Source of the DNA: Steroidobacteraceae bacterium
Lineage (GTDB): Bacteria > Pseudomonadota > Gammaproteobacteria > Steroidobacterales > Steroidobacteraceae
Length of the DNA: 12,650 bases
NCBI GenBank assembly: GCA_013044085.1
Contig: JABEVI010000319.1
Coordinates: 1 to 12,650, forward strand
Direction of reading: 5' to 3'
Below are positions 1-6,748 of this stretch, one piece after another. Every line of letters begins with the position of its first letter. Position 1 is the first letter of the stretch. The translations under genes and the position numbers were made by a program. Below the pieces are notes generated by a model. The model saw nothing but the letters and a program-made list of their open reading frames with translations. It did no database searches and was not told the DNA's origin.

Positions 1-984
1 CGCGTTGTTCCACGCCACCCGGTGAATCGTCAGCGTCCACAGCGCGAGCAGCACGACGCCCACGAATCCGGCGGCGATGACGTAGGCGGTCGCGAGGGAC
101 GCGCTCAGCGTCGGCAAGCGCCGGCGAGTGAGCACGATCGCACCGCCGAGCGCGATGCCGGCGATGCCGAGCGGCCAGTCGAGGTTCGGCGGCGTTTTGG
201 GCGGTGGCGTCAGGCTGCCCGCGGAGATCCTCCGCTCCATCGACACGAGCGGCTTCTGCCCGCCGTGGCCGTCCGGGACCATCACGCCGCGCATGTCGCG
301 CTTCAGCACCATCGGCAGGAAGCTCTCCTGCCAGGCGCTCAAGGGGCGGTCGGCCATCGGTCCCAATGCCAGGTCCAACGCCAGCATGAGCGCGGGCTGC
401 GCGCTCATCAGGCGAACGATCTGCTGTCGGTAGGTCATCGCGGCGGGGCGCGCGGTGAGGTCCTTGCGCAAGGCGCCGCCGAGCGCGCGGTCGAGCGCGT
501 CGCGTACCCGCGTTGCGCAGTTGTTGGTCAGGTAGTTGTAGTTGTAGACGACGTTCTGCGGACGCAGGTTCCAGAGCAGATAGGTACGTAAACTCACGGC
601 CTGCGCCGGTGTCAAGGCGAGCCGCTGCAGAGTCACCGAGCGGCCCGAGGCGACGTAGTCGCCCTCATCGAGGTCGGAGCGTTCCACATCGATCATGTAG
701 TGCATGTAGCCGCGCGCGAAATTCCACAAGAAGCCGCGTTCGTTGAAGTCGAAGACACCATAGTTGAAGTCGACCGACTGGCCTGATACCCGGTCCCTGA
801 TCTGGATCGCGTCGTGACCGAAGCGCTCCCAGTAGATGTCGCCGGGACCATAGGTGATCAGCGAAACCCGCAGGTCGGCTCCGGGCGCGTCGACGACGCC
901 TGCGCGGGCGCTGAGGTTTGCACTGAGACACAGTCCGGCGAGGCAGAGTGCGGCGCAGCGCAGCGCGGAACGGATACTTCTCAT
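1..984 (-). CDS. DUF4105 (Lnb N-terminal periplasmic domain) protein, 3' end cut off by window edge
   Basis: The reading frame is open from an ATG at 984 to the window edge, giving 328 residues with no stop. An N-terminal signal peptide is visible (MRSIRSALRCAALCLAG, then a small-residue stretch ending near residue 28). The DUF4105 core follows. It includes WERFGHDAIQIRD (residues about 52-64), the FNYGVFDF segment, ARGYMHYMID and the family hallmark NYLTNNCATRVRDALD, with Cys156 in the NNC motif. Two hydrophobic membrane spans lie near residues 270-287 and 293-320, so the mature domain probably faces the periplasm and is anchored by C-terminal helices. The family's function is poorly defined; a hydrolase-like role of the Asn-Cys motif is only a guess. 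It is divergent from the valine operon and has no evident metabolic link to it. The family call is strong, the exact start less so because the Shine-Dalgarno is weak. Confidence 0.85.
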   Translation of the reverse strand, partial: MRSIRSALRCAALCLAGLCLSANLSARAGVVDAPGADLRVSLITYGPGDIYWERFGHDAIQIRDRVSGQSVDFNYGVFDFNERGFLWNFARGYMHYMIDVERSDLDEGDYVASGRSVTLQRLALTPAQAVSLRTYLLWNLRPQNVVYNYNYLTNNCATRVRDALDRALGGALRKDLTARPAAMTYRQQIVRLMSAQPALMLALDLALGPMADRPLSAWQESFLPMVLKRDMRGVMVPDGHGGQKPLVSMERRISAGSLTPPPKTPPNLDWPLGIAGIALGGAIVLTRRRLPTLSASLATAYVIAAGFVGVVLLALWTLTIHRVAWNNA

Positions 985-1117
985 GTCGATGGCGATACCT
1001 GGTGGGGATTCACGGCACAAACGCGCAGCATAATCGTGCAGGTGGGCCTAGCGCCATGGCATCGCCTGCCGTCCGCGCCGCCAACCCGGCCGGCCCGGAG
1101 CCCGGCTGTGGCCTTTT

Positions 1118-1136
1118 CGCGCAATCAATTTGCGCG
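1118..1136. repeat. Perfect 7-bp inverted repeat upstream of the valine operon
   Basis: CGCGCAA (1118-1124) and TTGCGCG (1130-1136) are perfect reverse complements separated by TCAAT. The repeat lies in the 234-bp divergent region between the DUF4105 gene and the acyl-CoA dehydrogenase gene, about 33 bp upstream of the TATAAT box. That places it where an activator or repressor site could sit. It is followed by only CTTT, so it is a poor intrinsic terminator. The function is inferred. Confidence 0.4.
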
Positions 1137-1140
1137 CTTT

Positions 1141-1162
1141 GGACACCCGTCTGCGGGTATCC
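1141..1162. promoter_or_regulatory. Candidate operator: 9-bp imperfect inverted repeat abutting the -10 box
   Basis: GGACACCCG (1141-1149) and CGGGTATCC (1154-1162) are reverse complements with one mismatch, separated by TCTG. The element occupies the place where a -35 hexamer would be and ends 6 bp before TATAAT. This suggests a transcription-factor site that replaces or blocks -35 recognition. It does not match the TNGTNNNACNA pattern of the site at 10015-10025, so a different regulator is implied. The repeat is plainly visible; the operator role is inferred. Confidence 0.45.
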
Positions 1163-1168
1163 GGATCC

Positions 1169-1174
1169 TATAAT
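1169..1174 (+). promoter_or_regulatory. Consensus -10 box of the valine operon
   Basis: A 6/6 TATAAT lies 45 bp upstream of the first gene's ATG, in otherwise G+C-rich DNA. No acceptable -35 hexamer is present at 16-18 bp spacing (the bases there are about CCCGTC). TTGGAC at 1139-1144 is 24 bp away, which is too far. Transcription would start near 1181 and give a leader of roughly 38 nt. The absence of a -35 suggests dependence on an activator bound at the adjacent inverted repeat. Confidence 0.6.
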
Positions 1175-1218
1175 TTCCGTAGGAGGCGCGCCATTGTTCC
1201 GGCCGCGCAGGGTGTTCC

Positions 1219-2379
1219 ATGCAGTCCCCGACGGGTCCATACAGCGAGCAGCAAATGTTGATTCGCGACATGGCGCGCGAGTTCGCCCGCAACGAGCTTG
1301 CGCCGCACGCCGCCGCGTGGGACCGCGAAGCCTGGATCGCCGATGCGGCGATCGAAAAGCTTGGCGAACTCGGCATGCTCGGCATGATCGTGCCCGAAGA
1401 GTGGGGCGGGTCGTACACCGATTACACCGCCTACGCGCTCGCCATCGAAGAGGTCGCCGCCGCCTGCGCCGCGACCGCGACGCTGATGAGCGTGCACAAT
1501 TCGGTCGGCTGCGGCCCGATCCTCTCGCATGGCACCGAGGAACAGAAACAACGGCATCTTCGCAACCTGGCTCAGGGCCGGTCCATCGGCTGCTTTTGCC
1601 TGACCGAACCGCAGGCGGGGTCGGAGGCCAATGCCTTGAGGACCCGCGCGGTGCTCGCCGGCGCGCATTGGGTGCTTAACGGCGCGAAACAGTTCGTCAC
1701 CAACGGCAAACGCGCCAAGGTCGCGATCGTGTTCGCGGTCACCGATCCGGACCAGGGCAAGAAGGGCATTTCGGCCTTCATCGTGCCCACCGACACCCCC
1801 GGCTTCATCGTCGGCGCGCCGGAGAAGAAACTCGGCATCCGCGGTTCGGACACCTGTGCCGTGACACTGTCGGACTGCCGCGTCGGCGCCGATGCGCTGC
1901 TCGGCGAACGCGGCCGGGGACTCGCGATCGCACTCGGCAATCTCGAGGGGGGGCGGATCGGCATCGCCGCCCAGGCGGTCGGCATCGCCCGGGCCGCCCT
2001 GGAGGCGGCCGTCGCCTATGCACGGACTCGCCGCCAATTCGGCCGGCCGATCGCCGAGTTCGGCAGCATCGGTGACATGCTCGCGGACATGCAAACCACG
2101 ATCAACGCTTCCCGGCTCCTCACCCACCACGCGGCGAGCCTGCGCACCGCCGGACAGCCTTGCCTCGCCGAGGCCAGCCAGGCGAAACTGTTCGCCTCGG
2201 AAACGGCGGAACGGGTATGCTCGCGGGCGATCCAGATCCACGGTGGTTACGGCTATCTGGAGGCCTACACCGTCGAGCGTCTCTATCGGGACGCGCGCAT
2301 CACTCAGATCTACGAGGGTACCAGCGAGATCCAGCGGCTGCTGATCTGCCGGAGATTACTCGAGAGTGCCGGGTCTTGA
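1219..2379 (+). CDS. Acyl-CoA dehydrogenase, probably isobutyryl-CoA dehydrogenase
   Basis: This FAD flavoenzyme of 386 residues probably oxidises isobutyryl-CoA to methacrylyl-CoA, passing electrons to electron-transfer flavoprotein. The N-terminal helical domain, the FAD/substrate signature CLTEPQAGSEAN in the beta domain and the C-terminal block QIHGGYGYLEAY followed by RLYRDARITQIYEGTSEIQ are all present. Glu366 in the IYEGT motif is the catalytic base in the position used by short-chain and isobutyryl-CoA enzymes. This differs from the LiuA-type enzyme encoded at 8803-9981. The ATG at 1219 has AGGG at 1209-1212, six bases upstream. It heads a plus-strand operon with mmsA and mmsB directly behind, which is what assigns the isobutyryl substrate; sequence alone would also allow 2-methylbutyryl-CoA or a short straight chain. 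Family certain, substrate likely. Confidence 0.9.
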   Translation: MQSPTGPYSEQQMLIRDMAREFARNELAPHAAAWDREAWIADAAIEKLGELGMLGMIVPEEWGGSYTDYTAYALAIEEVAAACAATATLMSVHNSVGCGPILSHGTEEQKQRHLRNLAQGRSIGCFCLTEPQAGSEANALRTRAVLAGAHWVLNGAKQFVTNGKRAKVAIVFAVTDPDQGKKGISAFIVPTDTPGFIVGAPEKKLGIRGSDTCAVTLSDCRVGADALLGERGRGLAIALGNLEGGRIGIAAQAVGIARAALEAAVAYARTRRQFGRPIAEFGSIGDMLADMQTTINASRLLTHHAASLRTAGQPCLAEASQAKLFASETAERVCSRAIQIHGGYGYLEAYTVERLYRDARITQIYEGTSEIQRLLICRRLLESAGS

Positions 2380-2413
2380 ACCGAATACTTTATTTTTGGA
2401 GCGAAAACGCATC

Positions 2414-3940
2414 ATGAACACCGCATCGGCGAATCTCCCGCAGACCACGGCCACCGTGAAGTTGCTCATCGACGGCCGCTTCGTCGAGTCGAACTCGGCC
2501 GAGTGGCAGGACGTGATAAACCCCGCGACCCAGGAAGTGCTCGCCCGGGTGCCGTTCGCGACCGACGCCGAGATCGAGGCGGCCATCGCCTCGGCCAAGC
2601 GCGCCTTCAAGACCTGGAAGAACACGCCGCTCGCCACCCGCGCGCGCATCATGCTGAAACTGCAGGCGCTCGTCCGCGAACACATGCCGCGGATCGCGAG
2701 GACCTTGAGCGAGGAGCAGGGCAAGACCCTGCCTGACGCCGAGGGCGACGTGTTCCGCGGCCTGGAAGTCGTCGAGCACGCCTGTTCCATCGGCACGCTT
2801 CAGCTCGGCGAGTTCGCCGAGAACGTCGCGAACGGTGTCGACACCTACACGCTGCGCCAGCCGATCGGCGTCTGCGCCGGCATCGCGCCGTTCAATTTTC
2901 CGGCGATGATTCCGTTGTGGATGTTCCCGATGGCGATCGTTTGCGGCAACACCTTCGTGCTCAAGCCCTCCGAGCAGGACCCATTGACGCCGATGCTGCT
3001 CGCGGAACTCGCGCTCGAGGCGGGTGTGCCGCCGGGCGTGCTCAACATCATCCACGGCGGCAAGCGCGCGGTCGATGCGGTGTGCACGCACGCGGATATC
3101 GCCGCCGTATCCTTTGTCGGTTCGACTGCGGTGGGAACGCACGTCTATGAGCTCGCGTCGCAGCACGGCAAGCGCGTGCAGGCGATGATGGGCGCAAAAA
3201 ATCATGCGGTGGTGCTGCCGGATGCGGCCAAGGAGCAGTCACTGAACGCGGTGGTCGGCGCGACCTTCGGCGCCGCCGGCCAGCGCTGCATGGCGACCTC
3301 GGTCACGGTGCTGGTCGGTGAGGCCCGGCACTGGATCCCCGACATCGTTGCCCGGGCGAAGACGCTGCAGGTGAACGTCGGCACCGCCAAGGGCGCCGAT
3401 CTCGGACCGGTGATCTCGCGCCACGCCAAGAATCGCATCCTCGGCCTGATCGAGGACGGCATCCGCGAAGGCGCGAAGCTCGAGCTCGACGGTCGGGACG
3501 TGAAGGTTGCCGGCTACGAAAAGGGCAACTTCGTCGGCCCGACGGTGTTTTCCGGCGTCAGTCCGCAGATGAAGATCTATACGACCGAGATTTTCGGGCC
3601 GGTGATGGTGATCGTCTGCGTCGACACGCTGAACGAGGCGATCGATCTGGTCAACGCCAATCCCTTCGGCAACGGCACCGGTCTTTTCACGCAGAGCGGC
3701 GCTGCCGCGCGCAAGTTCCAGAACGAGATCGACGTCGGCCAGGTCGGCATCAATGTGCCGATTCCGGTGCCGGTGCCGTACTTCAGCTTCACCGGTTCGC
3801 GCGGTTCGAAGCTCGGCGATCTCGGGCCCTACGGCAAGCAGGCGGTCCAGTTCTACACCCAGACCAAGACCGTCACGACGCGTTGGTTCGATGATGCCGC
3901 CAGCAGCGGTGGCGTCAATACGACGATCAGCCTGAAATAA
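2414..3940 (+). CDS. mmsA: CoA-acylating methylmalonate-semialdehyde dehydrogenase
   Basis: This aldehyde dehydrogenase of 508 residues converts methylmalonate semialdehyde, NAD+ and CoA to propionyl-CoA, CO2 and NADH, the last step of valine degradation. Visible features are the APFNFPAMIPLWMFP segment, the nucleotide-binding turn FVGSTAVG, and the catalytic cysteine Cys292 in AAGQRCMAT. The segment MMGAKNH stands where other aldehyde dehydrogenases have the ELGGK motif with their general-base Glu; this change is characteristic of the CoA-dependent MmsA/IolA group. The C-terminal PVPVPYFSFTGSRGSKLGD also fits. The ATG at 2414 is chosen over the GTG at 2366 because the latter overlaps the preceding gene; GGAG lies at 2398-2401, a rather long 12-nt spacing. 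The 34-nt gap before it is conspicuously A+T-rich for this genome. Length agrees with known MmsA proteins of about 500 residues. Confidence 0.95.
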   Translation: MNTASANLPQTTATVKLLIDGRFVESNSAEWQDVINPATQEVLARVPFATDAEIEAAIASAKRAFKTWKNTPLATRARIMLKLQALVREHMPRIARTLSEEQGKTLPDAEGDVFRGLEVVEHACSIGTLQLGEFAENVANGVDTYTLRQPIGVCAGIAPFNFPAMIPLWMFPMAIVCGNTFVLKPSEQDPLTPMLLAELALEAGVPPGVLNIIHGGKRAVDAVCTHADIAAVSFVGSTAVGTHVYELASQHGKRVQAMMGAKNHAVVLPDAAKEQSLNAVVGATFGAAGQRCMATSVTVLVGEARHWIPDIVARAKTLQVNVGTAKGADLGPVISRHAKNRILGLIEDGIREGAKLELDGRDVKVAGYEKGNFVGPTVFSGVSPQMKIYTTEIFGPVMVIVCVDTLNEAIDLVNANPFGNGTGLFTQSGAAARKFQNEIDVGQVGINVPIPVPVPYFSFTGSRGSKLGDLGPYGKQAVQFYTQTKTVTTRWFDDAASSGGVNTTISLK

Positions 3941-3953
3941 GGGCGCCGGCGTC

Positions 3954-4853
3954 ATGCGGATCGGCTTCATCGGCGTGGGCAACATGGGCGGGCCGATGGC
4001 GCGCAATCTCGTGAAGGCCGGGCACGCGCTCGCCGCTTACGACGTCGTGCGCGGCAACCTCGAGTCCGTGGTCGGCGCCGGCGCGCGCGGCGCCGACTCG
4101 ATCCGCGCCGCCATCGCCGATGCCGAGATCGTCATCACGATGCTGCCGTCCTCGCCGCACGTGCGCTCGGTGTATTTCGGCGACGACGGCGTTCTCGCCG
4201 CGGTCGGCCGCGGCGTGATTCTCGTCGATTCGAGCACGATCGATCCGCACACCGCCCGCGAGGTCGCCGCGCGGGCGGCCGGGCAGGGCAATCCGATGGC
4301 CGATGCGCCGGTGTCGGGTGGTACGAACGGCGCCGAGGCCGGTACCTTGACCTTCATGGTCGGCGCGACCGAGGAGTTGTTTGCGCGCATCGAGCCCGTG
4401 CTCGCTCTTATGGGCAAGAAGATCGTCCGCTGTGGCGACAGTGGCACGGGCCAGGTGGCGAAGATTTGCAACAATCTGGTGCTTGCGATCTCCATGATCG
4501 GCGTCGCCGAGGCGATGAGTCTCGGCGTCGCGCTTGGTATCGACCCCGGCGTGCTCGCCGGCATCGTCAACAGTTCGAGCGGGCGCTGCTGGAGTTCCGA
4601 TTCCTACAATCCATTTCCGGGTGTGATGGCCAATGTGCCGGCGGCGCGCGGCTACACCGGCGGCTTCGGCGCCGACCTCATGCTCAAGGATCTCGGCCTC
4701 GCCACCGACGCGGCGAAGCAAGCGCGGCAGCCGGTGGTGCTCGGCGCCGCCGCCGAACAACTGTACCGCCTGTTTAGCGCCCAGGGGCACGGCGCGCTCG
4801 ATTTCTCGGCGATCATCCAGATGTTCACGAAGGAACCGAAGGGGCAAGCATGA
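3954..4853 (+). CDS. mmsB: 3-hydroxyisobutyrate dehydrogenase
   Basis: This 299-residue NAD-dependent beta-hydroxyacid dehydrogenase oxidises 3-hydroxyisobutyrate to methylmalonate semialdehyde. The N-terminus MRIGFIGVGNMGGPMARNL is a Rossmann dinucleotide-binding motif (GxGxMGxPM). The substrate loop APVSGGTNGAEAGTL (Ser121-Gly123) and the catalytic Lys170 in GQVAKICNN, with Asn174 one helical turn on, are intact. The C-terminal helical domain includes LMLKDLGLATDAAKQARQP, typical of the 3-hydroxyisobutyrate branch, and length matches the family. It follows mmsA after 13 nt, with AAGGG at 3939-3943 as a probable ribosome site. Its stop overlaps the next gene's start in an ATGA (4850-4853), implying translational coupling. 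Its order directly behind mmsA matches the mmsAB arrangement known from Pseudomonas. Confidence 0.95.
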   Translation: MRIGFIGVGNMGGPMARNLVKAGHALAAYDVVRGNLESVVGAGARGADSIRAAIADAEIVITMLPSSPHVRSVYFGDDGVLAAVGRGVILVDSSTIDPHTAREVAARAAGQGNPMADAPVSGGTNGAEAGTLTFMVGATEELFARIEPVLALMGKKIVRCGDSGTGQVAKICNNLVLAISMIGVAEAMSLGVALGIDPGVLAGIVNSSSGRCWSSDSYNPFPGVMANVPAARGYTGGFGADLMLKDLGLATDAAKQARQPVVLGAAAEQLYRLFSAQGHGALDFSAIIQMFTKEPKGQA

Positions 4854-5620
4854 TCGAGTGCACGATCGACGGCCAGATCGCGAGGCTCACCCTGGCCAAT
4901 CCGCCGGCGAACACATTCACCGCGGAGGGCCTGTTGCGGTTGACGACGTTGATCGATGAGCTGAATCGCGACGCCGGCATACTCGCGATCATCATGACGG
5001 GGCAAGGCGGGAAGTTCTTCAGCGGTGGCGCCGACCTGAAGCTGTTCGCGGACGGCGACAAGGCGCGCGCACGACTGATGGCGCAGCGCTTCGGGCTCGC
5101 ATTCGAGGCGCTGCAGAACGCCCGCCCGGTCGTGATCGCCGCGATCAACGGCTATGCGATGGGAGGCGGACTCGAATGCGCGCTGGCTTGCGATTTTCGC
5201 GTTGCCGACGAGCGCGCGACGATGGCCTTGCCGGAACCCGCCGTTGGTCTGCTGCCGTGCGGCGGCGGCACGCAGACGCTTCCGTGGCTGGTGGGCGAGG
5301 CTTGGGCGAAACGCATGATCCTCACGAACGAACGCGTCGACGCGCCGACGGCGCTCAGGATAGGACTCGTCGAACAGGTCGTCGGCGCCGGCGAGGCCGG
5401 CACGGCCGCGACCGCGCTCGCCGAGCGGGTGCTCGGCTTGAGCCCGCGTGCGGTGGGCTTTTGCAAGGAGTTGATTCACGAGGCGCGACGCGGCACGCCG
5501 CGGCACGCCGCGCTTGTCCGGGAGAGGGAACTGTTCGTGGATTTGTTCGACGGTGCCGATCAACGCGAAGGCGTGGGCGCGTTCCTCGAGAAGCGCAAGC
5601 CGCGTTGGACGAACGCCTGA
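4850..5620 (+). CDS. Enoyl-CoA hydratase, probably hydrating methacrylyl-CoA
   Basis: This crotonase-fold protein of 256 residues has both catalytic glutamates of classical hydratases. Glu109 is in AMGGGLECALACDF and Glu129 in ALPEPAVGLLPCGGGTQTLP. The oxyanion-hole loop FFSGGADLKLF is near residues 57-67. The C-terminus EGVGAFLEKRKPRW is standard for the family. In the operon it fills the gap between isobutyryl-CoA dehydrogenase and the hydrolase encoded next, so the likely reaction is methacrylyl-CoA plus water to 3-hydroxyisobutyryl-CoA. The start overlaps the mmsB stop by 4 nt and has AAGGGG at 4839-4844. Crotonases are promiscuous and this could also serve short-chain beta-oxidation; the substrate rests on context. 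Confidence 0.88.
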   Translation: MIECTIDGQIARLTLANPPANTFTAEGLLRLTTLIDELNRDAGILAIIMTGQGGKFFSGGADLKLFADGDKARARLMAQRFGLAFEALQNARPVVIAAINGYAMGGGLECALACDFRVADERATMALPEPAVGLLPCGGGTQTLPWLVGEAWAKRMILTNERVDAPTALRIGLVEQVVGAGEAGTAATALAERVLGLSPRAVGFCKELIHEARRGTPRHAALVRERELFVDLFDGADQREGVGAFLEKRKPRWTNA

Positions 5621-5635
5621 GCGCGCCCGCGCTCA
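5618..5635 (+). repeat. Hairpin-forming inverted repeat between hydratase and hydrolase genes
   Basis: TGAGCGCG (5618-5625) and CGCGCTCA (5628-5635) are perfect reverse complements around CC, so the RNA could form a 7-bp stem with a 4-nt loop. The first three bases are the stop codon of the upstream hydratase gene, and the element ends 6 nt before the hydrolase ATG at 5642, exactly where a Shine-Dalgarno should be. No purine-rich site is visible there. No U-tract follows, so it is not an intrinsic terminator. Confidence 0.5.
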
Positions 5636-5641
5636 CCGACC

Positions 5642-6721
5642 ATGCAAATCGAGATCGGCATTCGCAACCGCGTTGCTTTCTTGAGTTTGAACCGACCGTC
5701 GGCGCTGAACGCGTTGACGCTCGGTATGATCGAGGAGGTCGGCCGGGAACTAAGGTCCGCGGCGGCCAACCCCGAGGTGCATGCCTTGCTGTTGCGCGGC
5801 GCCGGCGACAAGGCGTTTTGTGCGGGCGGCGATGTGCGCGCTCTGTACGACAGCTTTCGTGCCGGCACCGACCTGTATCGCCAGTTCTTCGTCGACGAGT
5901 ACCGTCTGGATCACTTTCTGCACCGCTTCCCGAAGCCCTTCATCGCGGTTGCCGACGGCATCACGATGGGCGGTGGTATGGGACTCGTACAGGGTTCGGC
6001 GCTGCGCATCGTCGGCGACCGCACGCGGCTCGCGATGCCCGAGGTTGGTATCGGCCTGATACCGGACGTGGGTGGGAGTTATTTTCTGTCGCGCCTGCCC
6101 GGTGCGCTCGGCGCCTATCTTGCGCTCACCGGCGCCGAGGTGCGTGCGGGGGATGCGATTTACGCGCAACTCGCTGACCTATACCTTGAACCGGATGCGC
6201 TTGCGCGTCTCGAGGGTGTGCTGCTCGGGCTGTCCTGGAGCGCGGATCCGCGCACCGAAGTCGAGCGCGCGCTGCGTTCGCTCGCCGCCGACGCGCCGGC
6301 GGCGCCTCTCGCGCGACTACGCGGCGTGATCGACCGGCATTTCTCGCGCTCGACGATTCCGGCGATACTCAATTCCCTCGGGGCCGAGAGCGAGCCCGAA
6401 TGGCTCGACTGGGCGGCCGAGACGGCGGCCCTGTTGCGAAGGCGCTCGCCGACGATGCTCGCGGTCGCGCTGCGGGCGCTGCAGATCGGCAGGCGACTGT
6501 CGCTCGCCGATTGCTACCGGATGGAATTCACCATTGTGCAGCGATGCTTCGAACAGGGTGACTTCCTGGAGGGTGTGCGCGCCTTGATCATCGACAAGGA
6601 CAAGCATCCGCAGTGGCACCCGGCGCGCATCGAGGACGTGGCGGCGGGACAGATCGATTCGTTTTTCCGCGATTCATCGACCGACGCTCCGCATCCGCTC
6701 GCGGATCTCGGCGCGGACTGA
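5642..6721 (+). CDS. 3-hydroxyisobutyryl-CoA hydrolase
   Basis: This thioesterase of the crotonase superfamily (HIBCH, ECH_2 family) has 359 residues and releases 3-hydroxyisobutyrate from its CoA ester. Releasing the free acid is a distinctive step of valine degradation that also lowers methacrylyl-CoA, a toxic electrophile. Family markers are FCAGGDVRALYD (about residues 59-70), DGITMGGGMGLVQGS, and AMPEVGIGLIPDVGGSYFLSRLPG. The last contains Glu134 and Asp142, spaced as the catalytic pair is in characterised HIBCH. The extra C-terminal region (residues about 190-350) separates it from simple hydratases of about 260 residues. It lies 21 nt after the hydratase gene without a recognisable Shine-Dalgarno; the ATG is the only start giving a full crotonase N-terminus. 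The stop codon sits in a 12-bp tandem duplication. Substrate well supported by motif and neighbours. Confidence 0.92.
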   Translation: MQIEIGIRNRVAFLSLNRPSALNALTLGMIEEVGRELRSAAANPEVHALLLRGAGDKAFCAGGDVRALYDSFRAGTDLYRQFFVDEYRLDHFLHRFPKPFIAVADGITMGGGMGLVQGSALRIVGDRTRLAMPEVGIGLIPDVGGSYFLSRLPGALGAYLALTGAEVRAGDAIYAQLADLYLEPDALARLEGVLLGLSWSADPRTEVERALRSLAADAPAAPLARLRGVIDRHFSRSTIPAILNSLGAESEPEWLDWAAETAALLRRRSPTMLAVALRALQIGRRLSLADCYRMEFTIVQRCFEQGDFLEGVRALIIDKDKHPQWHPARIEDVAAGQIDSFFRDSSTDAPHPLADLGAD

Positions 6722-6736
6722 AACGCGGACTGAAAC
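6713..6736 (+). repeat. Perfect 12-bp tandem duplication spanning the hydrolase stop codon
   Basis: GCGGACTGAAAC occurs twice head to tail (6713-6724, 6725-6736). The first copy contains the TGA stop of the 3-hydroxyisobutyryl-CoA hydrolase gene (6719-6721). Because the unit is 12 bp, the second copy supplies a second in-frame TGA. It looks like a recent slippage duplication in the 27-nt gap before the next gene. Confidence 0.85.
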
Positions 6737-6748
6737 ATAAGGAACAAC

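Noticed and set aside
1181..1196. Perfect AGGAGG (1181-1186) followed seven bases later by TTG at 1194, opening a long frame out of phase with the acyl-CoA dehydrogenase gene, or a short leader peptide if ATT at 1193 were used.
   Set aside because: The AGGAGG falls at the predicted transcription start, so it would be at or before the 5' end of the RNA. The TTG frame gives an arginine-rich shadow protein with no recognisable domain, and ATT starts are very rare.
948..1679. Long plus-strand open frame overlapping the start of the valine operon.
   Set aside because: The translation is arginine-rich, lacks any domain and overlaps the well-supported acyl-CoA dehydrogenase frame; it is a by-product of high G+C.
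1947..1953. Seven-G run inside the acyl-CoA dehydrogenase gene as a possible phase-variation tract.
   Set aside because: Seven bases is short for phase variation in a high-G+C genome, the frame is intact, and a metabolic enzyme is an unlikely target.
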